Shown here: positions 5,828-6,060 of the stretch, one piece after another | Position numbering within the stretch: position 1 is the first letter of the stretch | Layout of the letters: each line of letters opens with the position of its first letter | DNA from: Candidatus Hydrogenedentota bacterium | GTDB lineage: Bacteria > Hydrogenedentota > Hydrogenedentia > Hydrogenedentales > SLHB01 | DNA length: 6,060 nt | Direction of reading: 5' to 3' | Assembly (NCBI GenBank): GCA_007118235.1 | Contig: SKRY01000489.1 | Span: 1-6,060, forward strand | Notes under the pieces: generated by a model | What the model was told of the DNA's origin: nothing | Seen by the model: only the letters and a program-made list of their open reading frames with translations | The model's database searches: none | Position numbers and translations under genes: made by a program

Positions 5828-5888
5828 GATGCGCATACGCTCCTCAGTTAGTAAGGACATAGGGTTAATCTAGCCGGAATCCGGAGCG

Positions 5889-5919
5889 AAGCGCTTTCGC
5901 TTTACTCCAAGCGCTTGGA
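5889..5919 (+). promoter_or_regulatory. Tandem AAGCGCTT palindromes before the acetolactate synthase gene
   Basis: AAGCGCTT occurs at 5889-5896 and again at 5909-5916, with centres 20 bases apart. The second copy lies in a perfect 14-base palindrome, TCCAAGCGCTTGGA (5906-5919). The first lies in a hairpin-forming stretch, AGCGAA with TTCGCT (5885-5890 and 5896-5901). AAGCGCTT with a central CG resembles the core of LacI/CcpA-family operators, but RNA hairpins controlling translation are equally possible because the ribosome site, AAGGAG (5924-5929), is only five bases further on. Confidence 0.35.
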
Positions 5920-5935
5920 TGGTAAGGAGAGAGGG

Positions 5936-6060
5936 ATGACCACCACGGCTTCACAAAAGAAAAAGAAACACCCCATGGCGGGGCAGACCATGAGCGGCGC
6001 CGACGCCGTCATCCAGGTTCTCGCGGACGAGGGCGTGGACACGGTGTTTGGGTACAGCGG
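5936..6060 (+). CDS. ilvB: Acetolactate synthase large subunit (IlvB-like), N-terminal fragment
   Basis: Only 41 codons are visible before the right edge. They read MTTTASQKKKKHPMAGQTM and then SGADAVIQVLADEGVDTVFGYSG, the typical N-terminus of the pyrimidine-binding domain of thiamine-diphosphate enzymes of the acetolactate synthase family. Known: IlvB condenses two pyruvates, or pyruvate and 2-oxobutyrate, in the first common step of branched-chain amino-acid synthesis. The usual motif is VFGYPGG; here Ser replaces Pro, so a related enzyme such as glyoxylate carboligase or a catabolic acetolactate synthase cannot be excluded. The family's conserved sequence starts around residue 19, and a Lys-rich 18-residue extension precedes it. 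ATG at 5936 is chosen because AAGGAG (5924-5929) stands six bases before it; in-frame ATGs at codons 14 and 19 have no such site. A small-subunit gene (ilvH/N) might follow beyond the edge. Confidence 0.75.
   Translation, partial: MTTTASQKKKKHPMAGQTMSGADAVIQVLADEGVDTVFGYS

Overview
The window looks like a chromosomal segment of a GC-rich, Gram-negative-type bacterium. The reasons are an RND-type periplasmic adaptor with an N-terminal heavy-metal-binding domain, a six-S1-domain ribosomal protein S1 with an unusually long acidic tail, and sigma70-like promoters. Nothing here fixes the taxon. An uncultured planctomycete-, hydrogenedentes- or verrucomicrobia-like lineage is my guess only. No mobile element, CRISPR array, tRNA or rRNA was seen.

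Layout from left to right. A minus-strand gene for a metal-efflux adaptor runs off the left edge (1-281), with its promoter near 430-459. A divergent plus-strand gene encodes a two-CBS-domain protein (751-1305). Between that gene and the next large gene lies a 920-base stretch that is easily mistaken for empty. On the minus strand it holds what looks like a complete small transcription unit: a strong promoter (2043-2071), a hairpin at the predicted 5' end of the RNA (2005-2034), two very small genes (1740-1871 and 1493-1699), and a hairpin with a T-tract (1362-1411). The two small proteins share an ungapped 22-residue block (AQxPLQ[LI]KxD...A..F) but have quite different tails, so they look like diverged tandem paralogues. 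This is the most novel item in the window.

Next comes a minus-strand type I DAHP synthase gene (2228-3295), the entry step to aromatic amino acids, with a weak terminator just upstream of the small-gene promoter. It is divergent from rpsA (3591-5690), which has a good terminator at 5745-5783. The window ends in the first 41 codons of a thiamine-diphosphate enzyme that looks like the acetolactate synthase large subunit (5936-6060, cut by the edge). Its leader is rich in palindromes, with two AAGCGCTT cores 20 bases apart and a possible short leader peptide.

Two genes concern amino-acid biosynthesis (DAHP synthase, acetolactate synthase) and one concerns translation (S1). They are separate transcription units rather than one operon. 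The metal-efflux and CBS genes show no functional link to them.
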